A stretch of DNA of 64,000 nt from Mesocentrotus franciscanus (GCA_037976565.1 CP137680.1:22087533-22151532), one strand, 5' to 3'; shown: positions 52,484 to 63,167, counted from the first letter of the stretch. Notes: a model not told the origin generated them from the letters alone. Numbers and translations are program-made.

Positions 52484-53060
52484 GTAAGTGTAAATTTCAA
52501 ATTCAAATTTACTTACACAGAAAATAGATACATGCTAGTATATTACTACCTAAAGACTAAGAGTTCTTTATAGAAAATCCGATATATATATACAAGTAAA
52601 TCAGTATAGCTGATACTCAAATAGTTTGAATAAGTGTCCCTTAAAAGTCTTCAGGGCTAGCACCGAGTCAAAATGAAGAAGGGGAAAAAAGAGATACATC
52701 TCATATCTATATAGTAGATACATATCTTGAGATCAATTTTGGAACTTAACTGTTCGTGTCTACAGGTTATAGTACTTACATGTATAAATATTTTTTTAAA
52801 AGAAGTAATACATATTAGTAGCAAAGGGTTCATATAACTTGAAACAAGAGGAAGTCATACTGGAAACAAGGCCACAATCATAACACTGAGCAGCAGTGCA
52901 CTTTCATATGTTCTCTATTTACAATAGAGCAATTGTTATTAAACTCCCCGATTTGGAGTGTTGTGTATACTTAAAACTTGCTTCTTCAATTTTTCCAATA
53001 GAAAATCCATAATTTATTAATCTCGTTATTAATCTTCTTTTCCTTATATCTTTATTTCAG

Positions 53061-53305
53061 TCTCAGGAATCCCAGCAGGAAGGAAAGAGGAAGAGGAAGA
53101 AGGGAAGAAAGCAACAAAGAAAGAGACGGATGAGGTGGATCTGCTTTCCCTGAACAAGACCATGGCAGCAAATGAGAAGCGTAAGGTGGAGGTGCTTGAG
53201 GGGATCCTTGCGACTCTGCAAGGGATTAATGCTTGCCTGCAGAGATTGACTGCCACTCCGCAAACAGCTGTAGAACTACTAACTAGAATGCATACTGAGC
53301 AGTAG
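53061..53305 (+). pseudogene. Harbinger-2 Myb-like gene, last exon (coiled-coil tail)
   Basis: Acceptor 'tctttatttcag'. The plausible frame encodes 'GRKEEEEEGKKATKKETDEV', 'DLLSLNKTMAANEKRKVEVL' and 'LATLQGINACLQRLT', ending TAG at 53,303-53,305. This is the amphipathic C-terminal helix common in these accessory proteins. It is one base out of phase with exon e, so a small indel or a misplaced splice site must be assumed. An AATAAA at 53,904 could serve the transcript. Confidence 0.6.
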
Positions 53306-54457
53306 ACATTATAATTATATTTTTTCTATGTCCCTTTTGCAGCCAACATCAAATTCTGTAGAACTTTGCAGGAATTATGAATATGTCATGTATGTCCTAT
53401 CTGTGAAATTAAAACGTTAGCAGTGTCCTAATATTCAAATTATGCAAGGAAACCCGTTTACTTGCTAGACTTCACTGTCAGACACTATTGAGTGACTGAC
53501 TGGCTTTGTTCTTCTTCGGTAATAACATACACAAAATGAGCTGTAAAGGGTACATGAGCATTTGTCTACATCAATAACCCACTTCTTGTAATGGCCAAAA
53601 TTAAACTGATTGAATCTTTGCGCAGCACAAAACGTAAGACCATTTGGTACAATGGTCTGAAAATCAGACTATTAGCACTTTTAGCACGTAGCACTAAAGT
53701 CTATTCGACAACTAATAGTCGTTATACTCCCACTTAAAGACATTTTCAAGCCCCTTTTTTAGGGAAGTTCTAAATTAGTATTATCTTTCAAACGCCGTTG
53801 GAATTTAACCTTTTCATTGTTTTGGCCTGCAAATTGGACATAATACCTTTAATGTATCACATGCTCAAAGTGTTTATACCAAGGAAATCTGTAAATATAT
53901 ATAAATAAAGATTGTTCAACATCTTAAACCCATTTTATCTCGAGCTTTCTCTTTAATGTGGAATTATACTTAATTATCTTAAAAGTTAAAATCTCTTATT
54001 TTCAAGCCAATATGGTTTAACATTTCATCTTTATATTATGTTCATATTCATTATAAGTACATGTATAACCTTTTTTCATTAAACCTATGAAGATAAGATT
54101 TACATTATATAAAAGACAAACAGTTTGCATAACAATCCCATTGCCACCTTCAATGAACAAGTAAATCAAATGTACATGAATATGTTTAAAATGTAGACTC
54201 TGGGTCATAAACCATCCTCACTAACTATGACATGACATTTCATCAAAGAGATTTGATCAATTAATCTATACATGTATCTCATTGTTGAATCTTTGTTGTA
54301 ATTCATAAGCATACATACAACATATACATCCCTGTAAACATAAATTGTAATCTCTGTCCTCAAGTCTTGAAATAAGTTTAATCATTTCCATGGAAAAAGC
54401 AATGTGTTTCTAAGTACTTTACAAATGGAAAAGCAATGTCTCTGGATATGGCAGATT
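53306..54457. other. Intergenic DNA between the converging Harbinger-2 genes
   Basis: AT-rich, no gene. It would hold the 3' UTRs of both genes. The AATAAA at 53,904-53,909 is the best plus-strand candidate signal. Confidence 0.5.
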
Positions 54458-54731
54458 TCAAGTAAAGCATCTGGCTACCAGTTGGGCTCGTGCTGCATAT
54501 CCCTCATTGTTGATAGGGCCATCAAAGTCATCAACGCCAACATCCGGAAGTTCATGGTCCCGTCCAAGATAGGGTTCTTTCCAGTCCTTTGATAACCGGA
54601 ATAACACGGTGCACGCAATGATGATCTGGCATGCCTTCTTCGGTTCTACTCTTAGGCCTCTTCTCAGACAAGGGAATTTCTTGATCTGTCCATTGGTCTG
54701 TTCAACAACTACTCGTCCTCTCATGTGAGCC
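54458..54731 (-). pseudogene. Harbinger-2 transposase, exon 2
   Basis: Minus-strand acceptor 'tgcaacacag' directly precedes the exon. It encodes 'AHMRGRVVVEQTNGQIKKFP' with the third catalytic residue (Glu of VVEQ), then 'CLRRGLRVEPKKACQIIIAC', and ends at 54,458. The join to exon 1 restores the family pattern T-Y-N-R-x-H-x-x-x-R. Open throughout. Confidence 0.85.
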
Positions 54732-55157
54732 CTGTGTTGCATTTAACAAAACAGATTTTAAAAATTAAAAAATGAACCAGCAAATTCTTTTTTTTATAAA
54801 TATCGGATACACTCTGAAAGAATTTCCCATAATGACCATATTTAAAAAAATATATTGTGGATATTTGTGTGGCAGCACTGCAGGATCTCTTCCATTTGAA
54901 TTTAATATGCCACAATTGTTCAGAAAACTCTACATTGTAACATATAACCTCAATCAAAACAAGGCATTGGTGGAGGACGGCAATGCAACTACATTCATCT
55001 ATTTTTTTTAAATGAAGAAGATGTATTAAATAACACTGCAGTATAGCAGGGGTAATAATTTAGCAGGTCAAGGGCCATATGCACGTAAATATGAATCACA
55101 TAAATAAAAAATAATCTTATACATGTTCATAGATCGACCTACATGTATATATATGGT

Positions 55158-55720
55158 TCTAGGACAATCACCCCCCTGGCCATTTACCAGCGTGACAATT
55201 ACCCTGGACAATCACCCCTTGAAAATGTTCCCTGGAAAATGATTCCCTTGCCCCCAGGGGCGGATCCAGCCGGCGGCAAGGGAGGGGCCAAAAGGGCCCA
55301 ATTTTTTTTTTGGGCCTCTGAAAATTGGAAAATCGTGCAGGTCGATTTTTCGCTCGGGGTAGTGAGCACTCATTGTTTTTTTTGCTCAACGGGGGTGCTA
55401 TTTTTTCTTCAACCACCACCCCTTGAGCGCCAAGGTTTTTTTTATCTAGGGGAGGGGGCCAGGCCCCCCTGGATCCGCCACTGTGCCCCCTCCCAACCCC
55501 GTACAACCACATCCCGAGGACAATTACCCCACACACAAACAAAAATCTGCTTCTGTCAAAACCAACTTATTATCAGGGTAGACTTCCCTTTAATGAACAC
55601 AGGGGGGTAATTTTCCACAGGGGAACTGTCCTGGAGGTAATTTTCCAGGAGGGGGTAATTGTCCTAGGAAGGTGAGTGGTAGGCCTACATGTCCTTGGGG
55701 TAATTTTCTGGGGGGTTATT
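55158..55720. repeat. Element rich in GGGTAATT/AATTACCC words in the transposase intron
   Basis: 'ctaggacaatcacccccctg' on the left and 'gggggtaattgtcctagga' on the right are inverted, with many further 'ggtaattttcc' and 'ggacaattacccc' words in between. It was split by the CAGGGGCGGATCC element at 55,255-55,483. The exact outer ends are uncertain. Confidence 0.6.
55255..55483. mobile_element. CAGGGGCGGATCC-ended MITE, short copy
   Basis: Ends CAGGGGCGGATCCAG and CTGGATCCGCCACTG, 229 bp, with a 6-bp duplication TGCCCC (55,249-55,254 and 55,484-55,489). Third member of the family seen at 29,109-31,099 and 29,740-30,861. It is non-coding. Confidence 0.8.
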
Positions 55721-55873
55721 GTCCTGAGGGGGTGTTTGTCCAGGGGGTGTAATACAGTAGACTATAAATATATATATTTTTTTAATTCCAACTGTTAAAA
55801 TATCTCTTCATCATTTAATTAAATTAAATTTAGTTAAACAAAATTTGAATAAAATTTAGCAAAGTAGATTAAC

Positions 55874-56613
55874 CTGTTGTAGGTACGTTCAGCATGTGTT
55901 TGGGGGTTGCGGAAAGGGGTCATGAGCCATGATCTCTGGGGGTAGCCGGAGTCCCCGAGGAGAACTCCCTCCAATTCTCCACGCTAGAACAACTGCCCAA
56001 CATAGGAATTCTCCAATACTCTGCAGTCGTGGACAGACCCTGGCCAGCGTGCACTGACGTTGATTATGTTGTACTTTGCATCGGTGACAAATTGCACATT
56101 GATGCTGTGCCACCCCTTCCTATTAACGTACGCGTATTCGGTGTCCCCCAATGGACTGCCGTCAAGCCAGATATGAGTGCAGTCAATGGCTCCGACTACC
56201 ATCGGGAAGCCACTCACCTCCAAAAATTCCCTTTGCTTCTCACCCGCCGGCCTCCACGTTAATACCTGTTCTTTAATATTTACAAGCACCTGTGTCACAC
56301 GAGAAATTATTCTACACACGGTTGAAATTGAAACGCCATGATCTTTAAGTACACTTGAATAAAAATCGGAGGTTGCGTAAAAGTTTAAAGCTACAAATAT
56401 TTGCAATCTCCCATCAACAGCATGACTCCTCTCAGTCAACGGCGCAATTCTCTCCTCCAACAAGCTAATTAATCTCATTATCCCCTGTCGTGTAAACCTA
56501 TAATATTTATGCATCTTCTTGTCATTAAAAGTATCCAATGGACTAGTCCTATCTCTAAAAACACGCTCTCTATTAAGTGCTCTCGCGTTATTTACGTAAA
56601 GAAGGCGAGCCAT
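55874..56613 (-). pseudogene. Harbinger-2 transposase, exon 1 with one in-frame TAG
   Basis: The ATG at 56,613 opens a protein of HARBI1-like length (about 337 codons with exon 2). The N-terminal helical part includes 'FTRQGIMRLISLLEERIAPL'. First catalytic Asp is D144 in 'GAIDCTHIWL' and second is D196 in 'WPGSVHDCRVLENS'. After TAG at 55,984-55,986 the same frame continues '[20 protein letters not shown]' and '[11 protein letters not shown]' to donor CAACAG|GTTAAT. Without the single stop this would be a complete DDE_Tnp_4 transposase. It is clearly a different subfamily from the Harbinger-1 enzyme. Confidence 0.88.
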
Positions 56614-56734
56614 GATTAAAAAACCTTGTTAAAACAACTGAAATGCCACTGACGTACGGTAACACCGGTACAAAACTTTTAAAAGTTTTCGCGCCAGTAT
56701 TTGACCCTGGGACAGGAAGTTACGTTTTTGAACT

Positions 56735-56930
56735 CATCGCAGCTCTACGAGCACCCTTTGAGCGTCCGCTAAGCTGCGATGAGTTAACGACGGGTTAACC
56801 CGTCGCAGGAGCTTAGTGAAATCCAAAAGCAACTCATCGTCCATGTGCGATGGGTTCGGTGAGGCTACGATGGGTTCAAGCCCCTGCGAAGGGTTAGCGA
56901 TGCATTGCGCGCGTTAGTGAAATCCTCCCC
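56735..56930. promoter_or_regulatory. Harbinger-2 right subterminal repeat zone
   Basis: Several copies of 'aactcatcg', 'gctgcgatgagtt', 'gcgatgggtt' and 'gacgggttaacccgtcgc' lie between the transposase start and the terminal repeat, and are matched by similar words at 46,930-47,010. They are candidate transposase-binding sites. The role is inferred. Confidence 0.5.
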
Positions 56931-59680
56931 TAAATACTTGGACTATTTATTAACTTTTCTGAACCTGAAACCCAACTCATCAACTGATCTTTCTTTTGGT
57001 CCGGACTAGGTCCAGTTTAGTTATTTTGGGATTTTCGTATAGCTAGGCTAAAATATCGTAGCCTACACTCTGCACTCTATACCTCTATAATCTACGTCTA
57101 CTGTAGATGTGTACTTAGTCTACCAAAAACTACAACAGAGTTAGGTCTATTTAAAGCATTGATACCAGCACCAGCAGATTCGATTTTGATCTAGACTCTA
57201 CTAGGTCTAGTTACAATTGAGAATGATGGTCCAGGTCTAGAGCTAAAGTCAGACCTGGATCCCTAACTGGTACTCAGTCCCAGATTTAGACTCTCACACG
57301 GTAGAGATCCCCTCGACACAGGTGCTGAACTGAAATGCAAACCCAACTGCTAGTGTTAGACCAGGTTTAGATTTATAAGCCCTTATAAAAATCTAGACCG
57401 TTATAGAGCACCGGTCTAGTCTACGTCTGAGTCACACATGTATTAGTTGTAGTGCCTGGCTTGGGCCAGATGATATCCTTGAGGCTTGAGTCTACTAAAA
57501 ATTAGACTCCTTAACTTATCATAGACTTTACAAGGTCAAGGATTTTTAGACTAGGTCTACTTGTAGAGTCTAACAAAGTTAGATCTAAGTTTGGCCATCT
57601 TTATAAAACTGCTGAATTAATAGGCTAGATATAGACTAGATCTAAATCTAGTCCAGAGTTAGTCTAACACTCATGTGTTAGACTACCTAGGCCAGATACA
57701 CCTAAGTAAGTGACCTAGATTAAGTTACATGAAACTGATATCGCTCTAGATCTAGAGCCTAGACCTAAGTAAGTTAGAGCTAATAATAGTAATATTGATT
57801 TGCATATTCACTCAACAAAGGCAAAACATATTCACAATCACATCATGATCAATTATCAGAGTCAGACAGTATCACAGGATACCTCCCTGCAATCTGTTCT
57901 TATTGTCATTTGTTATTTTGTTCAGGAACTGAGGAAGTTCCAGATGTGGATAGACTCTATAAGTATAACAAAGTCAGATTTAGAGCCTTGTTTTTCTTGA
58001 ATTGTCTTGTCACAAATGTCGAATCACTTCACAAAGACACAATCACAACTTCATTTGCTTGTGCGATGTCCCATGCACGGCGATGAGAGCTGGAACCGAT
58101 AATGGACCAGGCCTCAGTCCTGTTGACGTGTGGTCTATGCGATGATGAAGCGGTGGATCGGTGATCTGGTCCAAAGCTCGGTATCCTGACTGCGCACTGG
58201 GTCCCAAAATATAGATACATGTATATTACAAAGTCCAATGCAATGCTTGTAGATTCACGCCGACGTCGATCTAAGTTAGTTGTTGCTAGCTGCTGCGAAG
58301 ATTACTTTGACTTTGAGTTTGATGAAAGCAGGTCGCGTCCTCGTCGCGTTGATTAGGCCAAAAAAAAAAAGTTGTTTGGTTGTCCTCGATTGCATTTCTG
58401 GAGTAGGGGCGGGCGGGCGGCTTTTTTTTTTTTTTTTTTTTCTCCATTTGTTTTCTTCTTCATATATGGACTTATTACTTCCTATTTATTTTCATTTTTT
58501 GTTCAAATCATGAAGCCAATATTATTATTATTAAAACACAACCAAAATCCTGGCCAAAAATCATGAATTTCCATGTCAATATTCATTTTCATTTTCGCTG
58601 TTTCGGAGGTAGTTTTCGGCTATAGCGAGGCAGTTTTCGTCTGCATGTAAAACGTACGTACGTCTATAGGGAGCGCGCACGCGCGTCGTTCGTTCGCCCG
58701 CGCGTCGTTTGTTCGAGCGGCCGGAGCAGGTATCCCACGCCAGAGCTCGGGGCGCCAAAAACTATCCATGTGGTGATCAGACTGCAATGAAATACGTGCG
58801 GGGAGACACTATTGATCTTGCGATACACGAAAAATAGTGATCTAAATCTGAAAAATACTTGAAATACAGCTCAGGTTTTGGTACCCATCTTCCTTACAGA
58901 CACGCGTAAGATATTCGATTTTTCAGATTCAGGTAGCGGGACTGCCGATTACATCGCTAAAATGTGATATTTAAGGATACATTTTCTATTGCAAATGTGG
59001 TTCTCCTGTGACTCTGATATGTTTTGTATGTGTGTGATATGTGTATTATGCTATGTATTCTAAACTGATTTTCCCACGCATACAACGGACCCACCGAAAA
59101 CTCGATCCCTGCTCTTCTCTATTAAAGACATAATTGCGTACTAAAAGGACCAAATTGGCGACGGGACACATTTTGATCCTTGCAACATGCATAAAATGGT
59201 ATGTTTGGCGTTTAAAATTGCTCCAAAATGAATGTTTATTCTTTAAAAAAAAAAAAAAAATCTAAAAAAAAAAAAAAATACGAGCGGGCCGAAAATGAGG
59301 AGCTGGCGGTCGAGGACAACCAAATGATTTTTTTTTTTTGGCCTTACGGATCAGAAAACCGATGGGCGCTGTTCCAATCACTGTCGTTACATCTGCTCTC
59401 CCGGCCCGGTCTGTTGTGTGTAGCGATCAGTGCTACATGCACATTATTATGCGGGGAAGACAGTTCCCAGTGCTATTCGGCATTAGCGGAGGCTCGGTGG
59501 CTCGTACCCGGGTAATGCAGACGATAGGTTGTGGGGTGCAGTGCGGGAACATCGATGTCGGCAACAATTGTCGACGACCAAAATTCTACATAGCAGCTAG
59601 TACTCATTTTTCAGTCCAAGTCGATGAAAACTGCGGTAGCTAATGTCCGATTATCTAATAATAGCATGGTATTCTCCCCA
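56931..59680 (-). other. Gypsy-2 leader, part next to the 5' LTR
   Basis: No coding region supported. 56,990-57,780 is again CTAG-rich like 47,470-49,145. 58,650-58,720 has 'cgtacgtacg' and 'gcgcgcacgcgcg' words, and 59,240-59,280 is A-rich. At about 2.7 kb plus the 0.4 kb next to gag, this leader is unusually long, so further undetected insertions are likely. Confidence 0.45.
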
Positions 59681-59692
59681 CCACTGCCACCA
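59681..59692 (-). promoter_or_regulatory. Primer-binding site of Gypsy-2
   Basis: On the minus strand TGGTGGCAGTGG directly follows the LTR end ...ACAACA. It begins with TGG, as required to pair with a tRNA CCA end. Gypsy-1 has the closely similar AGGTGGCAGCGG at the same place. I do not assign the tRNA. Confidence 0.75.
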
Positions 59693-59870
59693 TGTTGTAA
59701 TACCGGTAGGTTATATGACTCGGTGAAATAATAAAGTCTGGCAGACGATGTAGTTACTGATTAGTAGCCATATTGTAAGACCCATTTATTTATGTATCCT
59801 TCCGCCTAGCTCGGCGTGGTATTTACATGTCATATCTCATGTTAATGTAGTTCCAAGTGGATATACAACA
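59693..59870 (-). repeat. 5' LTR of Gypsy-2
   Basis: 178 bp, TGTTG...CAACA ends, the same sequence as 40,976-41,147 except four substitutions and a 6-bp insertion near one end. The duplication CTAGC follows at 59,871-59,875. Confidence 0.93.
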
Positions 59871-59875
59871 CTAGC

Positions 59876-61013
59876 AGAATAGGATTCACCGAAAAGGCTG
59901 ATGCTTAAACTTCGAGTCTGCGTGGAACTGGTGAGTTGAGGTTTATTTTGTTCTCGATTCAATGAAAATGTATGCACGTCGTGTTTGAATTATCTATAAA
60001 ATTGTAAAATAACCTCTCCTAAATTGGTGATTACCCTATGATTATTTCCTCTTTCGCTAACCCAGCTCCACATATAGCGGGTTATGTTAGTGTACCAGTG
60101 TATCAAAGCTACAGGTAACGTTCATGCGAACAATTTTAAAATGTTTCGCTCAATGAACGGGACCCATTAAGTTAGATTCTGGGGTTATCGTAGTAACAAC
60201 AGACCCTATTTACTTGCTACTAACCTGTGGGCTATATGTTTAGAACTTAAAGTAATGTGATGTGGCAAAACTGGCATGATTTCAGAGATGGGTTCTGTAT
60301 CTGTTGCTGGGCTGTAGAAATATGCCACTGGCACTAGTGACTAGTCTAGCGAGTAGTGAGTACACTGCATCAACATCTACCAAAGATCACCATCCCATTT
60401 ACCTTTAATTTAGTTTCAAATTCACTTGAGACCTGCATAATTTGGTCATATGTCTAAGTCTTTTCTTTGCATCCTTATTATAAGTGGTTTTAGGTATGAC
60501 CATATTTTGTCAAAGAGTTCAGGTCTTCGGTATTAAAGTCTACGTCTATGCTCGTACTCATCGAAAGCCTTTTCACTTTCAGCAACTAAACGAGGATATT
60601 GTGGTGTGTTGTCTCTCATAGTGGTCACGATTGATTAGTGCAAAGTGAAAAAAATGACTTGAAACAATATAATTATTGTACATGTAGAACCACATGCCTT
60701 CACCAGGTCAGGTCTAGCACTTGGTAGGTTTGCCAGTGTTATAGATAGGATTATCAAATATCAGGTTTTGTTTTCTTTATAAACTATTGATATTTGACTT
60801 ATTATAAAATCTTTATTCAATCAGATGAATTTCATCCAGAATAGCCTTGTCCAGTAGAACAAGGACACATCTACTAATTTGGTTTCCTTGACTGATATCG
60901 AAAGGAGAAAGAATTCGGTACCAAGGAGAGGCACCTCAGTGAAAATGAAATGGGGCAGCAGGTGGTGGCGGGGAAAATGTTAGCAGTGTCGGAAATCTGG
61001 ACTTGTACACACC
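59876..61013. other. Sequence downstream of Gypsy-2; possible 5' non-coding exons
   Basis: 'gcgtggaactg|gtgagttgag' at about 59,921-59,940 looks like a donor, and 'tctttattcaatcag' at about 60,809-60,823 like an acceptor. These could frame non-coding exons of the weak gene model at 61,014-63,167. No coding sequence is recognised. Confidence 0.25.
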
Positions 61014-61047
61014 ATGGATATGGGAGACATCCCATTACCTGAGCTTG
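61014..61047 (+). CDS. Weak gene model, exon with ATG
   Basis: 'ccATGG' at 61,014 opens 'MDMGDIPLPEL' and ends at donor TTG|GTTAGT in phase 1, which fits both following acceptors (61,541 and 62,465). The protein is not recognised. Support is only start context, splice-like signals and phase. Confidence 0.25.
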
Positions 61048-61540
61048 GTTAGTAATACATTTTTCTATTCAGATACTTTCTTCTAGATCGTTAATGCACA
61101 TCATTCAAATTACTTTCTACAAAGAATGTTAACAAAACTGAGTACATCTCATAATTTGCAGTTGGGTACTAGTAGTGTGTGAAATAGATTAGTTGATATG
61201 CTTTTTAAAAATTGGAATTATGTTGAGAGGCTACAATTTTTACACTGGGTTGAATTAATGCAATTCACTATTGTTCTTTACCGGAGATTTTGGGAACACG
61301 AATGCGGTCCCTTCAACCCTGGAGTGTTGGGGGAATATCAGCCAGAAAAAAAAAATTATTAGGTGTGTTTATCTCCATAGTAACTTTAATTTATTTGTTT
61401 CTGGGTAAAGTGATATTTAAGCAAACATTAGAATATGTTTATGGTGTAGAATGCTTCCAATCCAGTCCATTAATTTATCTCATTATTTCTGTTTCATTCT
61501 GAATTACTCAAATGCAAATATTATATGTATTGATTTGCAG

Positions 61541-61722
61541 TGATTCAGATATGTTCACGCCCAATGACCGATGATGCTAAGTTTGACTGCCCAAAGATTG
61601 ACAGCCTAAAAATGCTTCTTACAGAGTTGAAATGCCCTTCAGAGGTCCAGCAAGGATGTAATGTCCCATACATTGACCCCTTTTGATTGAAGGCCAGCTG
61701 ACTTAAAGCTCACAAATTGGTG
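61541..61722 (+). CDS. Weak gene model, exon with stop
   Basis: After 'ttgatttgcag' the phase-1 frame encodes 'VIQICSRPMTDDAKFDC', 'PKIDSLKMLLTELKCP' and 'NVPYIDPF', then TGA at 61,684-61,686. A donor GTG|GTGAGT lies at 61,723. Four cysteines in 45 residues are notable. It may be an alternative to the next exon. No family is recognised. Confidence 0.25.
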
Positions 61723-62464
61723 GTGAGTTATTCCTCATTCTATTTTTTTTTGTAGCTAATAAAGATATACATGTAGCCTATGTTAATGTAACCAGATACG
61801 TGCATAATGCTGAGTATTTTTATTTGTTTTGAAGTTTGACAAACATACATGAAAATAAATGAAATTACCACCTTCCAGTATAATTTTATGACAGATATCA
61901 TTGTCCTAAATAATGGTAAGTTTTTGAAATATGAATCATGCAATTTTCATTCCAGTTAAAGAAAAGTTATAGTTTTGGGTAATATTCATTACACCAATTA
62001 GTATATTTTTAGCATATACTTACATGTACATGTTTGTGAAACTATGAGTTGTGATCAAACAACATTCACAAGTGATTTAGAATATTGTGATAAGAACTTA
62101 GCAAGTGGTTACTGGTAGGTAAAAATAAGTTTAAAGAATTACCAGATGTATCTTTCTTTAAATTCTCTGTTGACATTCACATTGAATCTGCTTACAAAGT
62201 GAATATGGATTAATGTTATCACATTGCTAATTGTTGTATAACTACCTTTCAGTTTTTATCCACAATTTATTATACATGTATTTGAATTCTGGGTAAACCT
62301 GATATGAAATTGTTGTTGTTTTGTTTTTTGGCTGCTATAGTATATAGTATATAGTATATAGTATTCCATGATATTTTCTTGTCTCATTTCAAAATTCCTC
62401 TGTTGTATGTTTATGCTCCCAATGAAATGAAATAAATGAATTTAATAAATAGTTTTACTTCCAG

Positions 62465-62609
62465 TGATTCGAATGGCCCCAGTTCTACAAAAGGACAGCC
62501 CACACACTGACTGCTATCAGAACGATGGTCCACAAATAATTGCTCAACAAATTGAGAGCCAAGGGATCCCAAACCCATGGACAACACTGAACAGGTCACT
62601 GGTTTTTAG
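62465..62609 (+). CDS. Weak gene model, alternative exon
   Basis: After 'ttacttccag' the phase-1 frame encodes 'VIRMAPVLQKDSPHTDCY' and 'QQIESQGIPNPWTTLNRSLV', with donor TAG|GTAAGT. It starts with TGATTC like the exon at 61,541, which makes a duplicated or alternative exon pair possible. Spliced to 63,041 the frame meets a stop after a few codons. Confidence 0.25.
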
Positions 62610-63040
62610 GTAAGTTACATGTTTACACCTGAATGCAACTATTGAGTGATATTTAAGAAGTGTCCTTCTATTAAGTTTTTTTTTTCAGGGGCCGGGATGT
62701 CTATTTTTATTACCTTTGGTTAGTGTACAGTGCAGCTTAGAGAAATAAACTTAGGATTTGCAATTTATGCATTAACTTTGACTGCACTTTCTAAGTTTGT
62801 TGAATCATGATGTATGTGTTACGACAACTTCAACACATTCTGTCGATTTCATTTGAATATATTTTTGTAAAAAATATCCGTTTGTGGCTTCTACAACCTC
62901 ATATTCAGTAATTTAGACCAAAGTGAGATTTATTAAATTCAATGAACCATCCAAATAAATAAACCAAGACTGATGAGGAATATTGCATATGTGATATTCA
63001 TTTCTAAACTGCTCTCAAACTTTGTTTCTCTGTGTTAAAG

Positions 63041-63167
63041 TTCTCAGACCTGGTGAGGACATCCCAAAGGCAGAATGAAACAGAACCCATGGAGTTGGAT
63101 ACAAACTTTGAGGATGAAGTGCACAAAGTGGAATCTGACAAAGAAAACTTCCTGTTAGCTGATGTTG
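63041..63167 (+). other. Possible further exon, frame unclear
   Basis: 'ctgtgttaaag' before and 'gttg|gtcagt' after frame 127 bp. One phase is fully open and encodes an acidic stretch 'NETEPMELDTNFEDEVHKVE', but that phase does not match the upstream exon. The unit may be non-coding or need an unseen exon. Confidence 0.2.

Larger units (their letters stand above)
46888..56930. mobile_element. Two-gene PIF/Harbinger-like transposon (Harbinger-2)
   Basis: The inverted ends GGGGAGGATTTCACTAAC (46,888-46,905) and its complement (56,913-56,930) match perfectly over 18 bp. Subterminal zones on both sides carry 'actcatcgcagc', 'acccgtcgcag' and 'gcgatggg' words. The element encodes a Myb/SANT-like protein on + (49,321-53,305) and a DDE transposase on - (56,613-54,458), converging tail to tail. 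This two-protein content is the hallmark of Harbinger elements. I do not find a matching 3-bp duplication: the flanks are CCT on the left and TAA on the right. The left flank may have changed, or the ends may come from different copies. It interrupts the Gypsy-2 leader. Confidence 0.8.
40976..59870 (-). mobile_element. Gypsy-type LTR retrotransposon (Gypsy-2), expanded by nested insertions
   Basis: Two short LTRs (40,976-41,147 and 59,693-59,870) lie in the same orientation. A 5-bp duplication CTAGC abuts both outer ends (40,971-40,975 and 59,871-59,875), so everything between belongs to one insertion plus later nested ones. On the minus strand the order is 5' LTR, primer-binding site, long leader, gag, pol, 3' UTR, 3' LTR. 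Removing the 10-kb Harbinger-2 (46,888-56,930) leaves about 8.9 kb. The LTRs differ by four substitutions and one 6-bp indel. Pol is fully open and gag has one stop. Confidence 0.9.
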
